This document shows positions 42,872 to 52,434 of a stretch of 64,000 bases of DNA, in pieces. The stretch is from CAZDXJ01 sp050303615 (GTDB taxonomy: Bacteria > Pseudomonadota > Gammaproteobacteria > Methylococcales > Methylomonadaceae). Made by a program: the position numbers and the translations under genes. The notes below the pieces were generated by a model, which did no database searches, was not told where the DNA came from, and worked only from the letters and a program-made list of their open reading frames with translations. Where the stretch lies: NCBI GenBank assembly GCA_050303615.1, contig JBNLCC010000061.1, forward strand, positions 1 to 64,000, read 5' to 3'. Positions within the stretch are counted from its first letter, which is position 1; every line of letters begins with the position of its first letter.

Positions 42872-43548
42872 ATGATAAAGTTGATGCAGCGCCGGCAGTT
42901 GTGCGTAATTTTTTTTGTTTTCTGACTTTAGGCAGCAGTATGGCTGTAACAGAACAACAAGTGCCACTCCCGCCGCCGTCTAAAACCGGTGAGAAAACAC
43001 TGGAGTAATTGCTACAACAGCGCCGTTCGGTGCGAGAGTACCGACGGGGGGATATTTCAGTGCGCGAACTCAGCCAATTGCTTTGGGCCGCGCAAGGCAT
43101 TACCAGTCCGCAGGGATACCGTACCGCTCCTTCAGCCGGCGCGTTATACCCGTTAGAACTGTACGTTTTGGCAGGTAATGTCCGGGAATTGCAATCCGGT
43201 TTGTATCATTATCGTCCCGGTGATCACCAATTGATCAAGCTGAATCGGCTCGATTTAAGAAAAGCGTTAGCGGACGCTGCGTTTGAGCAGCTTTGGCTGC
43301 AACAGGCGGAATTAATCGTGGTTTTTGCCGCGCTGTATGAACGCACCACCGGCAAGTACGGTTCCCGCGGGGTTCGTTATGTCCATATGGATAGCGGTTT
43401 CGCTGCCGAAAATTTATTTTTGCAGGCGGAATCGTTGGGTCTGGCGACTGTCGTCGTAGGCGCGTTCGACGACGCGAAAGTAGCGGAGCTGTTACATCTG
43501 CCGGCGGAGGTAAAACCGCTGCTATTGATGCCGGTGGGCCGAAAATGA
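42872..43548 (+). pseudogene. SagB-type nitroreductase with a frameshift and an in-frame stop
   Basis: An FMN-dependent SagB-type dehydrogenase. The protein should begin MIKLMQRRQLCVIFF as a signal or anchor, but the frame breaks at a run of eight T (42910-42917); the next frame reads MAVTEQQVPLPPPSKTGEKT. A second lesion is TAA at 43006-43008, directly before LLQQRRSVREYRRGDISV. After that the enzyme is complete: SQLLWAAQGITSPQGYRTAP, SAGALYPLELYV, SLGLATVVVGAF. The 179-residue part from 43009 (TTG) could in principle still be translated. Two independent lesions favour decay. Confidence 0.75.
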
Positions 43549-43852
43549 CAGGGGATAATGCGGCGGATTTGCTGCATAAAGTTACCGATACCTGTAGGCA
43601 TGTGGCAGGGACCCTTGCCTTTGTAAAACTCACCGGTATGCCGGAGAATAAACAAGGGGAAAAGTGCTTGGTTTTAAACTTCTTGCCGTTGCCTTTTTCC
43701 AGAGCGAGCAAGGGTTTTTCTTATTTAACCGGCCGTGAGAACTAAAGGTTGCAAAAAATAACATTGTTGTAATACGGCTATGTGGTTTACTAGCTTACTA
43801 TGTTGGCTTATAGTGAATAAGCCATTAGCGTTGCATTGAAAAGGAGCCGTTT
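43549..43852. other. Gap of 304 bp before the V-ATPase cluster
   Basis: No recognisable gene and in particular no trace of V-ATPase subunit A. An ATGA-overlapping open frame of 66 codons (43545-43745) has no family. The promoter of the ATPase cluster presumably lies in 43700-43830. Confidence 0.5.
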
Positions 43853-45220
43853 ATGATTCAACACATGGTAAGGCATCATAATATCCTTTCCATAATAGGC
43901 AATATCATTACCGTACATGTCGCAGAGAAGCACGGCAGCCGTGAAACCGCCCCCTGTTTTGGTGATTTGGCGCTGGTTGAAGATAGCGGCGGCGCCGGAT
44001 CGCTGGCTCAAGTGGTAAAAATCAACCGCGACCAGGTTTCATTACAGGTATTTTCCGGTACGCACGGTATTTCCACATCTGCTTCGGTGCGGTTTTTGGG
44101 GCATGCGATGCGCGTGACTTTTTCGGACAATATATTAGGCCGGATCTTTAGCGGTACCGGAGAGCCGATGGATAACGGTTCCGGTTTGGCCCCGGATCCT
44201 AAAATCGAAATCGGTGGCCCTTCGGTTAATCCGATGCGGCGGGTGCTGGCATCCAAGATGATCCGTACCGACGTGCCGATGATTGATTTATTCAATTGTC
44301 TGGTTGAAAGCCAGAAGATACCGATTTTTTCCATTTCCGGTGAACCTTACGACGCCTTTCTGGCGCGGATCGGTATCCAGGCCGAGGCGGATATCGTCGT
44401 ATTTGCCGGTTTGGGTCTGATCTTTGACGATTTTCATTTTTTCCGTTGTCAATTTGAACACGCCGGCGTATTCGCCCGTACGGTCATGTTTTGTAATCTG
44501 GCTTCGGATCCGATTGTTGAAAGGTTACTGGTTCCCGATATGGCATTGGCTGTTGCCGAACGTTTTGCCGTTGAGGACGGCAAAAAAGTGTTGGTGTTGA
44601 TGACCGATATGACCGCTTACGCCGATGCCATGAAAGAGGTCGGGATCTCGATGGAGCATGTACCGTCCAACCGAGGTTATATGGGGGATCTCTATTCCCA
44701 ATTGGCGAGGCGTTATGAAAAAGCCTGTGACTACAGCGGTGCCGGTTCGGTGACTATTCTGGCAGTTACCACGATGCCGGGCGATGACGTTACCCATCCG
44801 GTGCCGGATAATACCGGTTACATTACCGAAGGGCAGTTTTATCTGCACCACGGCATGCTCGATCCCTTCGGTTCGCTGTCACGGCTGAAGCAGCATGTGA
44901 TCGGTAAAGTGACGCGTGAGGATCACGCCCAAATTATGAATACCATGATCCGGTTTTACGCCGGCGCTAAAGATGCGGAGCAGAAACAGGCGATGGCTTT
45001 TGAATTGTCACCCTTTGATCACAAACTGATAAAATTCGGCAAATTGTTTCGGACCCGGTTTTTGTCGATCCAGGTTTCCATGCCGCTGGAGCAGGCGCTT
45101 GATTTGAGCTGGCAGACTTTGGCAGAATGCTTCGAGGCTGAAGAATTACTGATGAAGCAATCACTGGTTGACAAGTATTTCCCCAAACAAAAACAACATG
45201 GCCAGACTGTCGTTCAGTAA
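43853..45220 (+). CDS. atpB: V/A-type ATPase subunit B
   Basis: A 455-residue non-catalytic B subunit of the V1 head, normally arranged as an A3B3 hexamer. Conserved segments: LGRIFSGTGEPMDNG, IRTDVPMIDLFNCLVESQKIPIF, then SISGEPYDAFLARI where catalytic subunits would have a P-loop; it is degenerate as expected for B. Later parts (MTDMTAYADAMKEVG, MPGDDVTHPVPDNTGYITEGQFYL, DPFGSLSRLKQ) are also typical. AAAAGGAG precedes the ATG. It is closest in style to bacterial V-type ATPases of Chlamydia and spirochaetes. Subunit A, which must contain the active site, is not in the window. Confidence 0.92.
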   Translation: MIQHMVRHHNILSIIGNIITVHVAEKHGSRETAPCFGDLALVEDSGGAGSLAQVVKINRDQVSLQVFSGTHGISTSASVRFLGHAMRVTFSDNILGRIFSGTGEPMDNGSGLAPDPKIEIGGPSVNPMRRVLASKMIRTDVPMIDLFNCLVESQKIPIFSISGEPYDAFLARIGIQAEADIVVFAGLGLIFDDFHFFRCQFEHAGVFARTVMFCNLASDPIVERLLVPDMALAVAERFAVEDGKKVLVLMTDMTAYADAMKEVGISMEHVPSNRGYMGDLYSQLARRYEKACDYSGAGSVTILAVTTMPGDDVTHPVPDNTGYITEGQFYLHHGMLDPFGSLSRLKQHVIGKVTREDHAQIMNTMIRFYAGAKDAEQKQAMAFELSPFDHKLIKFGKLFRTRFLSIQVSMPLEQALDLSWQTLAECFEAEELLMKQSLVDKYFPKQKQHGQTVVQ

Positions 45221-45800
45221 GGCTTCCCTGGCTAAGGAAGCGGCGCAATTAAAGCGCTATCAACACTATTTGCCTTCATTGGATCTAAAGCGCAAACAAT
45301 TGACTGCGCAACGCGCCAAGGCGTTGGCGCATTTAAAGCAAACGGAACTTAATTTGCATCAAAGTTACCAGCGAGTCGGCAAATTATTACCGATGCTGGC
45401 TGACGAGCATATTGATTTAGCCGGCCTGGTAAAAATCGGTAACATGGAAATCGGCGAGGAAAATGTGATTGGTGTGCATGTGCCGATATTAAAAGTACTG
45501 GAAATCAGGGTGATTCCTTATTCATTTATGTCTAAACCGCATTGGGTGGATCAGGTTGTATTGCATTTATCACACATTCTGCGATTAAAGGTGCAGCGGG
45601 AAGTGGCAATTCGGCGGCTGGATATCTTGGAACTGGCGGTAAAAAAAATCACCCAGCGAGTCAATCTGTTTGATAAAGTGCTGATTCCGAAATCCCGTGA
45701 AAATATCAGAAAAATACGCATTTTTTTGTCCGATGCGGAAAAGGCGGCGGTAGTCAATGCCAAACTGACCAAAAACAAGCGGTTAAACACAGGTTTGTAA
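45198..45800 (+). CDS. atpD: V/A-type ATPase subunit D (central rotor shaft)
   Basis: A 200-residue subunit D forming the central rotating shaft. It is mainly two long helices: the N-terminal FSKASLAKEAAQLKRYQHYL and the C-terminal RVNLFDKVLIPKSRENIRKI, which is the best-conserved part of the family. The start overlaps the end of subunit B by 23 bp, so translation is linked. The next gene starts directly after the stop. Confidence 0.9.
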   Translation: MARLSFSKASLAKEAAQLKRYQHYLPSLDLKRKQLTAQRAKALAHLKQTELNLHQSYQRVGKLLPMLADEHIDLAGLVKIGNMEIGEENVIGVHVPILKVLEIRVIPYSFMSKPHWVDQVVLHLSHILRLKVQREVAIRRLDILELAVKKITQRVNLFDKVLIPKSRENIRKIRIFLSDAEKAAVVNAKLTKNKRLNTGL

Positions 45801-47606
45801 ATGGCTATCGTAAAACTGAAGAAATTGACAGTGTGCGGCTTGATCGATGAAAAAGACCGGGTCCTGGAAAAACTGCAGAGCATTGGCGGCTTACATTTAA
45901 TTCCGTTATCGGAATATTATCCCGGCAATGAAACGCTGACACCGGAGCATGCGGAAAATGCTTACAACGCATTGAAGTATCTGAACCAATGCGCAAACAA
46001 ACGGCATCAGGTTACCCATGCCGGCGGGTTTGATATGGAGGAAGTCGTAGCGCAGGTCACGGCAGTCAAGGCGAAGCTTCGCCAACTGACTGATGAGCGC
46101 GACTTTCTGGCTGCGAGAATCAAGGAAATCAGGCCCTGGGGTGATTTTGCTCTGCCTCAGGACGGGGAATTGGATGATATCAAATTGTGGTTTTACATTG
46201 TACCTAACCGACTGATGAACAGAGTCAGGGAAACACAGTTTGCCTGGCAGGTGGTTTATAAGGATAACCTGAATTGCTATGTGGTGGTAATCTCTGCCAA
46301 CGAACCGCCACCGGCCGCCATGCCCGTTCCCCGTAGCCATACTGGTAAAATACCTTTGTCCGAATTAATTAAACAGCTCAACAAAGTCGAATTGGAACTT
46401 GAGGATGCGCAGGCGGAGAGGGAATCGTTAACCCGCTGGATCTGGATGATGACATTGCATTTGGCGGAAGCGGAAGATCGCCAGCAATTCGCCAATGCGC
46501 AATTGGCAACATTGGACCGGGAAGACGTGTTTGCCGTTCAGGGTTGGGTGCCGGAAAGCGAAATCGATACCTATATCGGATTTGCCAGGCAACTAAATTT
46601 GGCGAACCTGATCGAAGATCCGGATCCGGCGGAAACGCCTCCGACCTTGTTGAAAAACAGCAAGACCCTGTCCGGTGGGGAAGACGTGGTGATGTTTTAT
46701 CAAACGCCCAACTATTACGAATGGGATCCATCTGCCGTGGTGTTTTTTTCATTTGCGCTGTTTTTTGCGATGATTCTGTCCGATGCCGGCTATGCAGCAT
46801 TGTTTGCCGTAGTGCTGCTGGGGAAATGGCGTTCTATGGGACGGACCGGGAAGGGCCGTCGCCTGCGAGTGCTGTGTCTGTCTACGGTCGGTACGTCCTT
46901 GCTGTGGGGAGTATTGATCGGTAGTTATTTCGGGTATACCCCGCCGCCGCATACCTTAGGCGGAATGCTGAAAATCCTCGATATTAACGACTTTACAGCG
47001 ATGATGCATCTGTCCATTGCAGTCGGGGTATTGCATATTGTTGTAGCCAATATGGTCAAGGCAATACAGTCGGCGGGAACAAACGCGACTTATGTGTCGC
47101 TGGGCTGGGCGCTGTTTGCATTGGCCGGTTATGTCGTTTGGGCCGGTACGGAGCCGGAAAACAGATTAATGCAGCAGATTGGCGGTGGAACAATGGTGTT
47201 TGCCACATTGATGGTGGTCGTGTTTTCCAGTGAACGAGCGATCCGGGCTCCGGCTGATTTACTGCTGCGTTTAGTTGACGGCATTACCCGTTTGACGGGT
47301 ATTACAAAAATATTCGGTGATGTGCTGAGTTATATGCGGTTGTTTGCATTAGGTCTGGCCAGTGCCTCTTTAGCCCTAACTTTCAATCAATTAGCGATGG
47401 ATGTCTATCACTCGGAAGCCGGTTTGGGTTTGTTGTTGGGAATCTTAATCCTACTGATCGGGCATACGCTGAATATTTTATTATGCCTGATGAGCGGTGT
47501 GGTGCATGGATTACGCTTAAATTTTATCGAGTTTTACAATTGGAGCGTGTCGGATGAAGGATATCCGTTTAAAGCGTTTACCAAAAAGGGGATCGTGAAT
47601 GAATGA
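45801..47606 (+). CDS. atpI: V/A-type ATPase subunit I (membrane stator, a-subunit)
   Basis: A 601-residue stator subunit. Residues 1-300 form the cytosolic arm with long helices. The C-terminal half has about seven membrane helices, including FFSFALFFAMILSDAGYAAL and the ion-translocation region VLSYMRLFALGLASASLAL, where the Arg is the conserved residue facing the rotor ring. The C-terminus (GHTLNILLCLMSGVVHGLRL, then NFIEFYNWS) matches the family. Overlaps subunit K by 8 bp. Confidence 0.92.
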   Translation: MAIVKLKKLTVCGLIDEKDRVLEKLQSIGGLHLIPLSEYYPGNETLTPEHAENAYNALKYLNQCANKRHQVTHAGGFDMEEVVAQVTAVKAKLRQLTDERDFLAARIKEIRPWGDFALPQDGELDDIKLWFYIVPNRLMNRVRETQFAWQVVYKDNLNCYVVVISANEPPPAAMPVPRSHTGKIPLSELIKQLNKVELELEDAQAERESLTRWIWMMTLHLAEAEDRQQFANAQLATLDREDVFAVQGWVPESEIDTYIGFARQLNLANLIEDPDPAETPPTLLKNSKTLSGGEDVVMFYQTPNYYEWDPSAVVFFSFALFFAMILSDAGYAALFAVVLLGKWRSMGRTGKGRRLRVLCLSTVGTSLLWGVLIGSYFGYTPPPHTLGGMLKILDINDFTAMMHLSIAVGVLHIVVANMVKAIQSAGTNATYVSLGWALFALAGYVVWAGTEPENRLMQQIGGGTMVFATLMVVVFSSERAIRAPADLLLRLVDGITRLTGITKIFGDVLSYMRLFALGLASASLALTFNQLAMDVYHSEAGLGLLLGILILLIGHTLNILLCLMSGVVHGLRLNFIEFYNWSVSDEGYPFKAFTKKGIVNE

Positions 47607-48048
47607 ATTTATCATCGTATTGGGTTGGTTGGGTTTATATGCCCCTATGGCGTTGGGCGCAATAGGCAGTATTATGGGCTGCGCGGTTGCAGGACAGGCA
47701 GCTATTGGCGCCATGCTGGACACGGAGAGCGGTTACGGCCGTTACGTGGGTGTTTCGGCGATGCCGTCTTCACAGGTTATATATGGGATTGTCATTATGT
47801 TTACTTTGAACAGGGAGATTTCCGTTGCCAATGCCGCTGGCATTTTCGCTATCGGGGTACTGGCCGGATTGGCATTGTTGGCCAGTGCGGTATATCAGGG
47901 GCAGTGCTGTGCTTCGGCGATTCACGCCGCGAAGGAAAAACCGGAAATTTTCGGTTTATCGGTGGCCCCGGCAGCGATCGTTGAAGGTTTTGCCGTATTT
48001 GCCTTTATCTTTGCACTAGTGGTGAGCGGCGGTATACCACACTCCTGA
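47599..48048 (+). CDS. atpK: V/A-type ATPase subunit K (rotor-ring proteolipid) with Na+-type ligands
   Basis: A 149-residue proteolipid with four membrane helices, a fused double hairpin. Only the second hairpin has the ion-binding glutamate (Glu129 in AAIVEGFAVFAF), as in other V-type K subunits. Around it are Ser58-Gln59 (MPSSQVIYG) and Gln100/Gln102 (YQGQCC), which fit the Thr64-Gln65 and Gln110 ligands of the Na+-binding Enterococcus NtpK ring. Na+ coupling is a fair inference. Its start lies inside the end of subunit I. Confidence 0.9.
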   Translation: MNEFIIVLGWLGLYAPMALGAIGSIMGCAVAGQAAIGAMLDTESGYGRYVGVSAMPSSQVIYGIVIMFTLNREISVANAAGIFAIGVLAGLALLASAVYQGQCCASAIHAAKEKPEIFGLSVAPAAIVEGFAVFAFIFALVVSGGIPHS

Positions 48049-48184
48049 AAAGTCCATCGGTGATATTGAACGGATAGTTATGAAAAACATAGCGACCGCG
48101 ACCGCATAAAACTACTGCCTGTTACTCGTAACAACGGGCGACGGTATACATTTACGTGAATCATCTAAAAAAGAGATCTGAACA

Positions 48185-48874
48185 ATGAAAGGTCAAACGT
48201 CCCAAATTGCTTCATCCGGTGTGGAGGAGTTGATTGAAACGTTGCGCGATAAAGGCGTTGTTGCCGGCCAGGAGAAAGCCCGGGATATTGTCGCCAATGC
48301 TCAAAAACGGGCAGAATGGATCGTTGAAGAAGCGGAACAGGAAGCGAAGCTGTTGCTCGACAAGGCAAGAGCGGAGGCAGAGGCTATCCAATCGGCGGGG
48401 CAGGATGCCCTGAAATTGGCAGCGCGGGATGCATTGCTGAAATTGCGGGATACGTTGCTTGGCAGCTTCAGTGAAGAAGTGATGCGCGTAGTCGGTGAAC
48501 AAATGGCGGATGAAGAGTTCATGCAGCGCCTGATCCTTGCTTTGGCCGGCAGAGTCCGCGAAGAGTCCGGATTGGATAATGAAAAACAGATTGTGTTCCG
48601 CTTGCCGGCAGATGCGGTGGGCATCGATGATTTAAAGAAAAACCCTGAAGAGCTGAAACAAGGTTCTTTGACTCATTTTGCGGCGTCCATGGCGGCAAAT
48701 TTACTGCGCAAAGGCGTCACCTTCCAAGTATCCGGCGATATTGACTGCGGGTTAACGGTTAAATTGGAAGACCACAACATGACCATTGATTTCACCAATC
48801 AGGCTGTTGCCGCCTTGCTCCTGGATCATTTGCAACCGCGCTTTCGCGCCTTGCTGCAAGGTATCGTTAAATGA
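48185..48874 (+). CDS. atpE: V/A-type ATPase subunit E (peripheral stalk)
   Basis: A 229-residue subunit E, part of the peripheral stalk with subunit G. The N-terminal helix is Ala/Glu/Lys-rich (AQKRAEWIVEEAEQEAKLLL), and the C-terminal globular part contains FTNQAVAALLLDHLQPRFRA, typical of the bacterial family. In the usual bacterial operon atpE is the first gene; here it follows subunit K after a 136-bp gap that may carry its own promoter. Confidence 0.88.
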   Translation: MKGQTSQIASSGVEELIETLRDKGVVAGQEKARDIVANAQKRAEWIVEEAEQEAKLLLDKARAEAEAIQSAGQDALKLAARDALLKLRDTLLGSFSEEVMRVVGEQMADEEFMQRLILALAGRVREESGLDNEKQIVFRLPADAVGIDDLKKNPEELKQGSLTHFAASMAANLLRKGVTFQVSGDIDCGLTVKLEDHNMTIDFTNQAVAALLLDHLQPRFRALLQGIVK

Positions 48875-49554
48875 TCGGTCAGCGCTTTAAGTACACCATG
48901 CTGATGTCAGGTCTGCCCAGGCACCCCCGCTCGCTGTTTGCCGCCAAACAGACGCCGCTGTCGCGGATTCAATTGGAACGGCGGCTGGCTTTGCTCGATA
49001 CACAGGATCACCAAGACCTCACTTTGCTGGAGGATATCCTGTTCTGGTCGAGATTAAGTGCCGCAACCGATGCTCGGGTCGTTGAGAAATGCGATAGGGC
49101 GATGAATGCCATCAAAAATGATTTCGCAAAGCAAATGGCATTGTTGCGTTTGGAAATCAGGTCGCTGATGACGGCACTACGTAAGCGCAATAAGGGCGAA
49201 CCGCCGCCGCATAAAAATGAAATTTGGGGGATCAGCCGATGGTTGCCGTTCATCAACAAAAACTGGCAGCAAGATGATTTCGGTATGGGACATTTGGTCC
49301 GTTGGCTTCCCGAAGCGAATAAATTGCTGGCCGGCCATGAATCGCTTGAATTGGAGAAGCTTTTATTAGGCATTACCTGGCTGACTTACAGCAGGGAAGC
49401 GAATAAACATGCTTTTGATTTTGAAGCGGTGGTCATTTATGTATTGCGTTGGGATATCATCAACCGCTGGACGCGTTATGACGGTGAACAAGCATTAATC
49501 CGCTTCGATAAACTGGTCGCAGATGGCATGCGGGACGTGTCGCCGATTGTATAA
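48871..49554 (+). CDS. DUF2764 V-ATPase-associated protein (C-like subunit)
   Basis: A 227-residue helical protein of the DUF2764 family, found in bacterial V-ATPase operons directly after atpE and thought to take the place of subunit C. Conserved-looking parts are YTMLMSGLPRHPRSLF, WLPFINKNWQQDDFGMGHL and ANKHAFDFEAVVIYVLRWDI. Its start overlaps the atpE stop (ATGA). In other bacteria subunit A follows; here the next gene is def on the other strand, 18 bp away. Confidence 0.82.
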   Translation: MIGQRFKYTMLMSGLPRHPRSLFAAKQTPLSRIQLERRLALLDTQDHQDLTLLEDILFWSRLSAATDARVVEKCDRAMNAIKNDFAKQMALLRLEIRSLMTALRKRNKGEPPPHKNEIWGISRWLPFINKNWQQDDFGMGHLVRWLPEANKLLAGHESLELEKLLLGITWLTYSREANKHAFDFEAVVIYVLRWDIINRWTRYDGEQALIRFDKLVADGMRDVSPIV

Positions 49555-49572
49555 AATAATCAGCAAAACAAT

Positions 49573-50112
49573 TTAGCCTGATTGACGCCGCTCAATCAGT
49601 TTGTAAAATTCAGTTTCCGCGACGATATCCCGGTTGTTTTCCAGCCGGTCAAGATAGACAAGACCGTCCAGATGGTCATATTCATGCTGGAAGATTCGGG
49701 CAACAAAATTATCCAATATCTGCGAGACAGATTCACCGTCCACATCGGTATATTCAATCTCTATATGTTTGTAGCGGGGCACCAAGGCGCGAATGCCCGG
49801 AATGCTTAAACAACCTTCCCAGTCCTTTTCGGTCTCTTCGGATATTGCCTTGTAACCGGGATTGATCATCACTGTCGGCTGCATTTCCGGCGCATAGGGA
49901 TAGCGGGACGTCGGCCGGGAAGCAATAATGATGATACGCCAGGGTTGAAAAATTTGCGGTGCCGCCAAGCCCACGCCGCCGGAATCAGCAAGTGTATCCC
50001 GCATATCGTTAATGATAACCTGGATTGACGGCGCCGAGACATCCGCGACTGTCTCGCTTCGTCCGCGCAAAACCGGGGTACCCAACTGGGCGATCTGCTT
50101 TATTTTTGCCAT
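49573..50112 (-). CDS. def: Peptide deformylase
   Basis: A 179-residue metalloenzyme that removes the formyl group from nascent proteins. All three motifs are present: GVGLAAPQ, EGCLSIPG and QHEYDHL, supplying the Cys and two His metal ligands and the catalytic Glu. It is not next to fmt, the usual partner, so this may be a second copy or an isolated paralogue. Confidence 0.95.
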   Translation of the reverse strand: MAKIKQIAQLGTPVLRGRSETVADVSAPSIQVIINDMRDTLADSGGVGLAAPQIFQPWRIIIIASRPTSRYPYAPEMQPTVMINPGYKAISEETEKDWEGCLSIPGIRALVPRYKHIEIEYTDVDGESVSQILDNFVARIFQHEYDHLDGLVYLDRLENNRDIVAETEFYKLIERRQSG

Positions 50113-50426
50113 CGTTCAAGTCTGCCGGAAGAAATAATTGATAGCAAGTTATTTTTAGCCGGAGCTGCAAACGCCTCGATAGCAACAATTGGATAATGAG
50201 CCACGTCACTTGGCGACTGCGCGATTCGGGCAGATATTGAACCGAGCGACATTTAAATCGGTTATCAAATCAAAACTTCGAACGCTCTGTCGACGGGTCG
50301 TGCTTCCAAGCAAGATTAAGGGGCGCCGTATAGCGAATATATTTCTCGGTTTGGTACCCGAAGCAAAATTATGCTTATGTTTTTCGTAGAAATCCGATAT
50401 CGCAATCCTTTGCGACTCTCTACTGC
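50113..50426. other. Gap of 314 bp
   Basis: Nothing recognisable. It separates the def start (reverse) from the end of the GGDEF gene. No terminator with a T run was seen. Confidence 0.4.
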
Positions 50427-51893
50427 TTATCTGCACTTGTACCTGAATAACGGAAATGTTCGGCCGGGCTGAATTTCCGCGTCGGTTGGAGTGCCTTGTT
50501 GAATGATAACGCCAGTAATATTAGCCTTGGCATGTCTTTCAAGTTTGTTCCGGTACATTTTTATGTCAGCTCTTGCAAGCAGTTGATCGAGAGACGCTTT
50601 TTCCAGTGGATCTACGTTAACCTTACCTACGCTAAATTTAATTAAGTAAGAACTTTCTCCTGTGTTGTTTCTGGCCTCAGTTGTGCGCAATAGCCGTTTT
50701 AATGTATTTATCGAATCATTTTCCGTTTCTTTTGACAACGCGACAAATTCATCACCGCCTATTCTTGCCACAATATCGTTGCTACGAAAATTATGACGAA
50801 GTAAAGCGGCAAATTCGCGAATAAGTGCTGATCCTGTATCATGCCCCAATGTATCATTGACTTTTTTCAATCCGTCGAGATCAAAGAGGAACAGGGTTAT
50901 CTCAGTTGCACTGCGTCGCGCATCAAGCAGTGCTTGCTCAGCGTGAAGATAAAAACCTCTGCGGTTATATATGGATGTTAAGTCATCTATTATGGCGAGA
51001 TCTTCTATGCGTTTCGAAAGTGCATTAATTTTGTGAGAGAAAATAATGATAACAATAACTAACAAAGTGGCGAGTACCGTCGCTGTAATCGCTGCAGCAT
51101 AGGGAAAGCTCAAAGTACCTATCACCAATAGTCGATCATTGAAAAAAACTATCGCATAGGAAATGAAGATGGAAAATGGTAACGAAACCCTTGCTAAATA
51201 GCCTCCTATTCCGCCACTTATCAATACCGAATACAAACCGTGGGGTGCCCGGCGTATCATCTGTACAACGTTGAGCATCGTGATGCAAATAAGAGTTTGC
51301 GATGAAATTAAAATCTCGCTCGAGTGTGCGACTAAGAAGAAAGCATTAAAAAAATACCCCGATATAAACATTAAATTTAAAAATATGAGTAAAAGTATAA
51401 ACGCGTCATTGATATAACCGAGCAAGTCCCGGCGCTTTACGTTAATCAATAGAGACAACCCAAGTAATAGAAGAATTGAAGCTGACTGAAGCGAGGTGGG
51501 GTGCACTTTTGATAAAGTACTAGCTGCTGTCAGATATTTGCCGATAATAGCCGTTCGTCCTTGCCAGTGTTCAAGCAAGGCGATAACCATAATTATGAGT
51601 GCAACACTCGTACATGCATTACTTGCGAAGATTGGAAATGTAGTACGCTTTTTCTGTTTTATTATCAGGCTAATGATAAAAAGTAATATGGTTAGTGAAG
51701 TTGTGGCTTGCATTTTATACCAGCCTGTTGGAAGTGCCGAACCGATGGAAGGCATCAACCAGGCCGTTAGAATAGTGGCAGCTATAATAAATGCTAATGA
51801 GAGACAAATAACGCTTGCTTTTGTTAACCTATTTAAAATCTTAGGATCAGGTAGGTTTATAGTTGAAATGATTGTATTGGTATTGGAATTCAT
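50427..51893 (-). CDS. Membrane-bound GGDEF diguanylate cyclase
   Basis: A 488-residue protein. The N-terminal 290 residues hold about eight hydrophobic segments, a membrane sensor of unknown type. The GGDEF domain follows (DDLTSIYNRRGFYLHAEQAL, FLFDLDGLKKVNDTLGH). The active-site motif GGDEF is intact, and RSND lies five residues before it, so an inhibitory I-site is present. Codon use is more AT-rich than that of neighbouring genes, which could indicate later acquisition. Confidence 0.85.
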   Translation of the reverse strand: MNSNTNTIISTINLPDPKILNRLTKASVICLSLAFIIAATILTAWLMPSIGSALPTGWYKMQATTSLTILLFIISLIIKQKKRTTFPIFASNACTSVALIIMVIALLEHWQGRTAIIGKYLTAASTLSKVHPTSLQSASILLLLGLSLLINVKRRDLLGYINDAFILLLIFLNLMFISGYFFNAFFLVAHSSEILISSQTLICITMLNVVQMIRRAPHGLYSVLISGGIGGYLARVSLPFSIFISYAIVFFNDRLLVIGTLSFPYAAAITATVLATLLVIVIIIFSHKINALSKRIEDLAIIDDLTSIYNRRGFYLHAEQALLDARRSATEITLFLFDLDGLKKVNDTLGHDTGSALIREFAALLRHNFRSNDIVARIGGDEFVALSKETENDSINTLKRLLRTTEARNNTGESSYLIKFSVGKVNVDPLEKASLDQLLARADIKMYRNKLERHAKANITGVIIQQGTPTDAEIQPGRTFPLFRYKCR

Positions 51894-51921
51894 ATCTCTG
51901 GATCCACTAACTTTCTCTCTA

Positions 51922-52158
51922 TCACTTAACGTCTTTACTAAACTGCGCTGGCGTCAAGCCTGACCGTGAAGCACCGAGCAACTTTCCGGCGTCCGCCTTT
52001 GGCAACCGCACATTTATAGAGCTTTCTCCGAGATTGCCGCAAAATAAGGAGAGTGTAGATTTAACCTTAACCGGATCAGACTCGAATGAAATTGTATACG
52101 AAAAATCATCAGTAACACTGTGGAATTGACTTGCTTGTTGGGAATTTGTATGCTGCAT
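51922..52158 (-). CDS. Possible small protein upstream of the GGDEF gene
   Basis: A 78-residue open frame ending 28 bp before the GGDEF gene on the same strand. The sequence begins MQHTNSQQASQFHSVTDD and has no known domain. No strong ribosome binding site is visible. The position makes cotranscription possible. It could equally be a chance frame. Confidence 0.3.
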   Translation of the reverse strand: MQHTNSQQASQFHSVTDDFSYTISFESDPVKVKSTLSLFCGNLGESSINVRLPKADAGKLLGASRSGLTPAQFSKDVK

Positions 52159-52434
52159 GAAGTGACCCAATAAAATTGATACCTCACCAGATGGATATAC
52201 CTGCCTGAGTTTTATCGGTATATTGTGTTGAATCCGATCAGAGCAAATAGGTTGGATGAACCTAGTGACTGTAGCGGCTTAAGCTAAGCGATCAATGCCC
52301 TGGGCGTGGAAAGTGAATTACCCACGCGCCTTTGGAGTATCCGTCATGAGGGACGACGAGGGGGGAAGGATTGGCTAAATAACGTTAATTTTTTAAAGCC
52401 CGTTTAGGCATCAATTTAGAAAAGGTGATTGACG

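Noticed and set aside
43545..43745. 66-codon frame overlapping the SagB-type stop by ATGA
   Set aside because: No recognisable family; the overlap alone is weak support next to a decayed gene.
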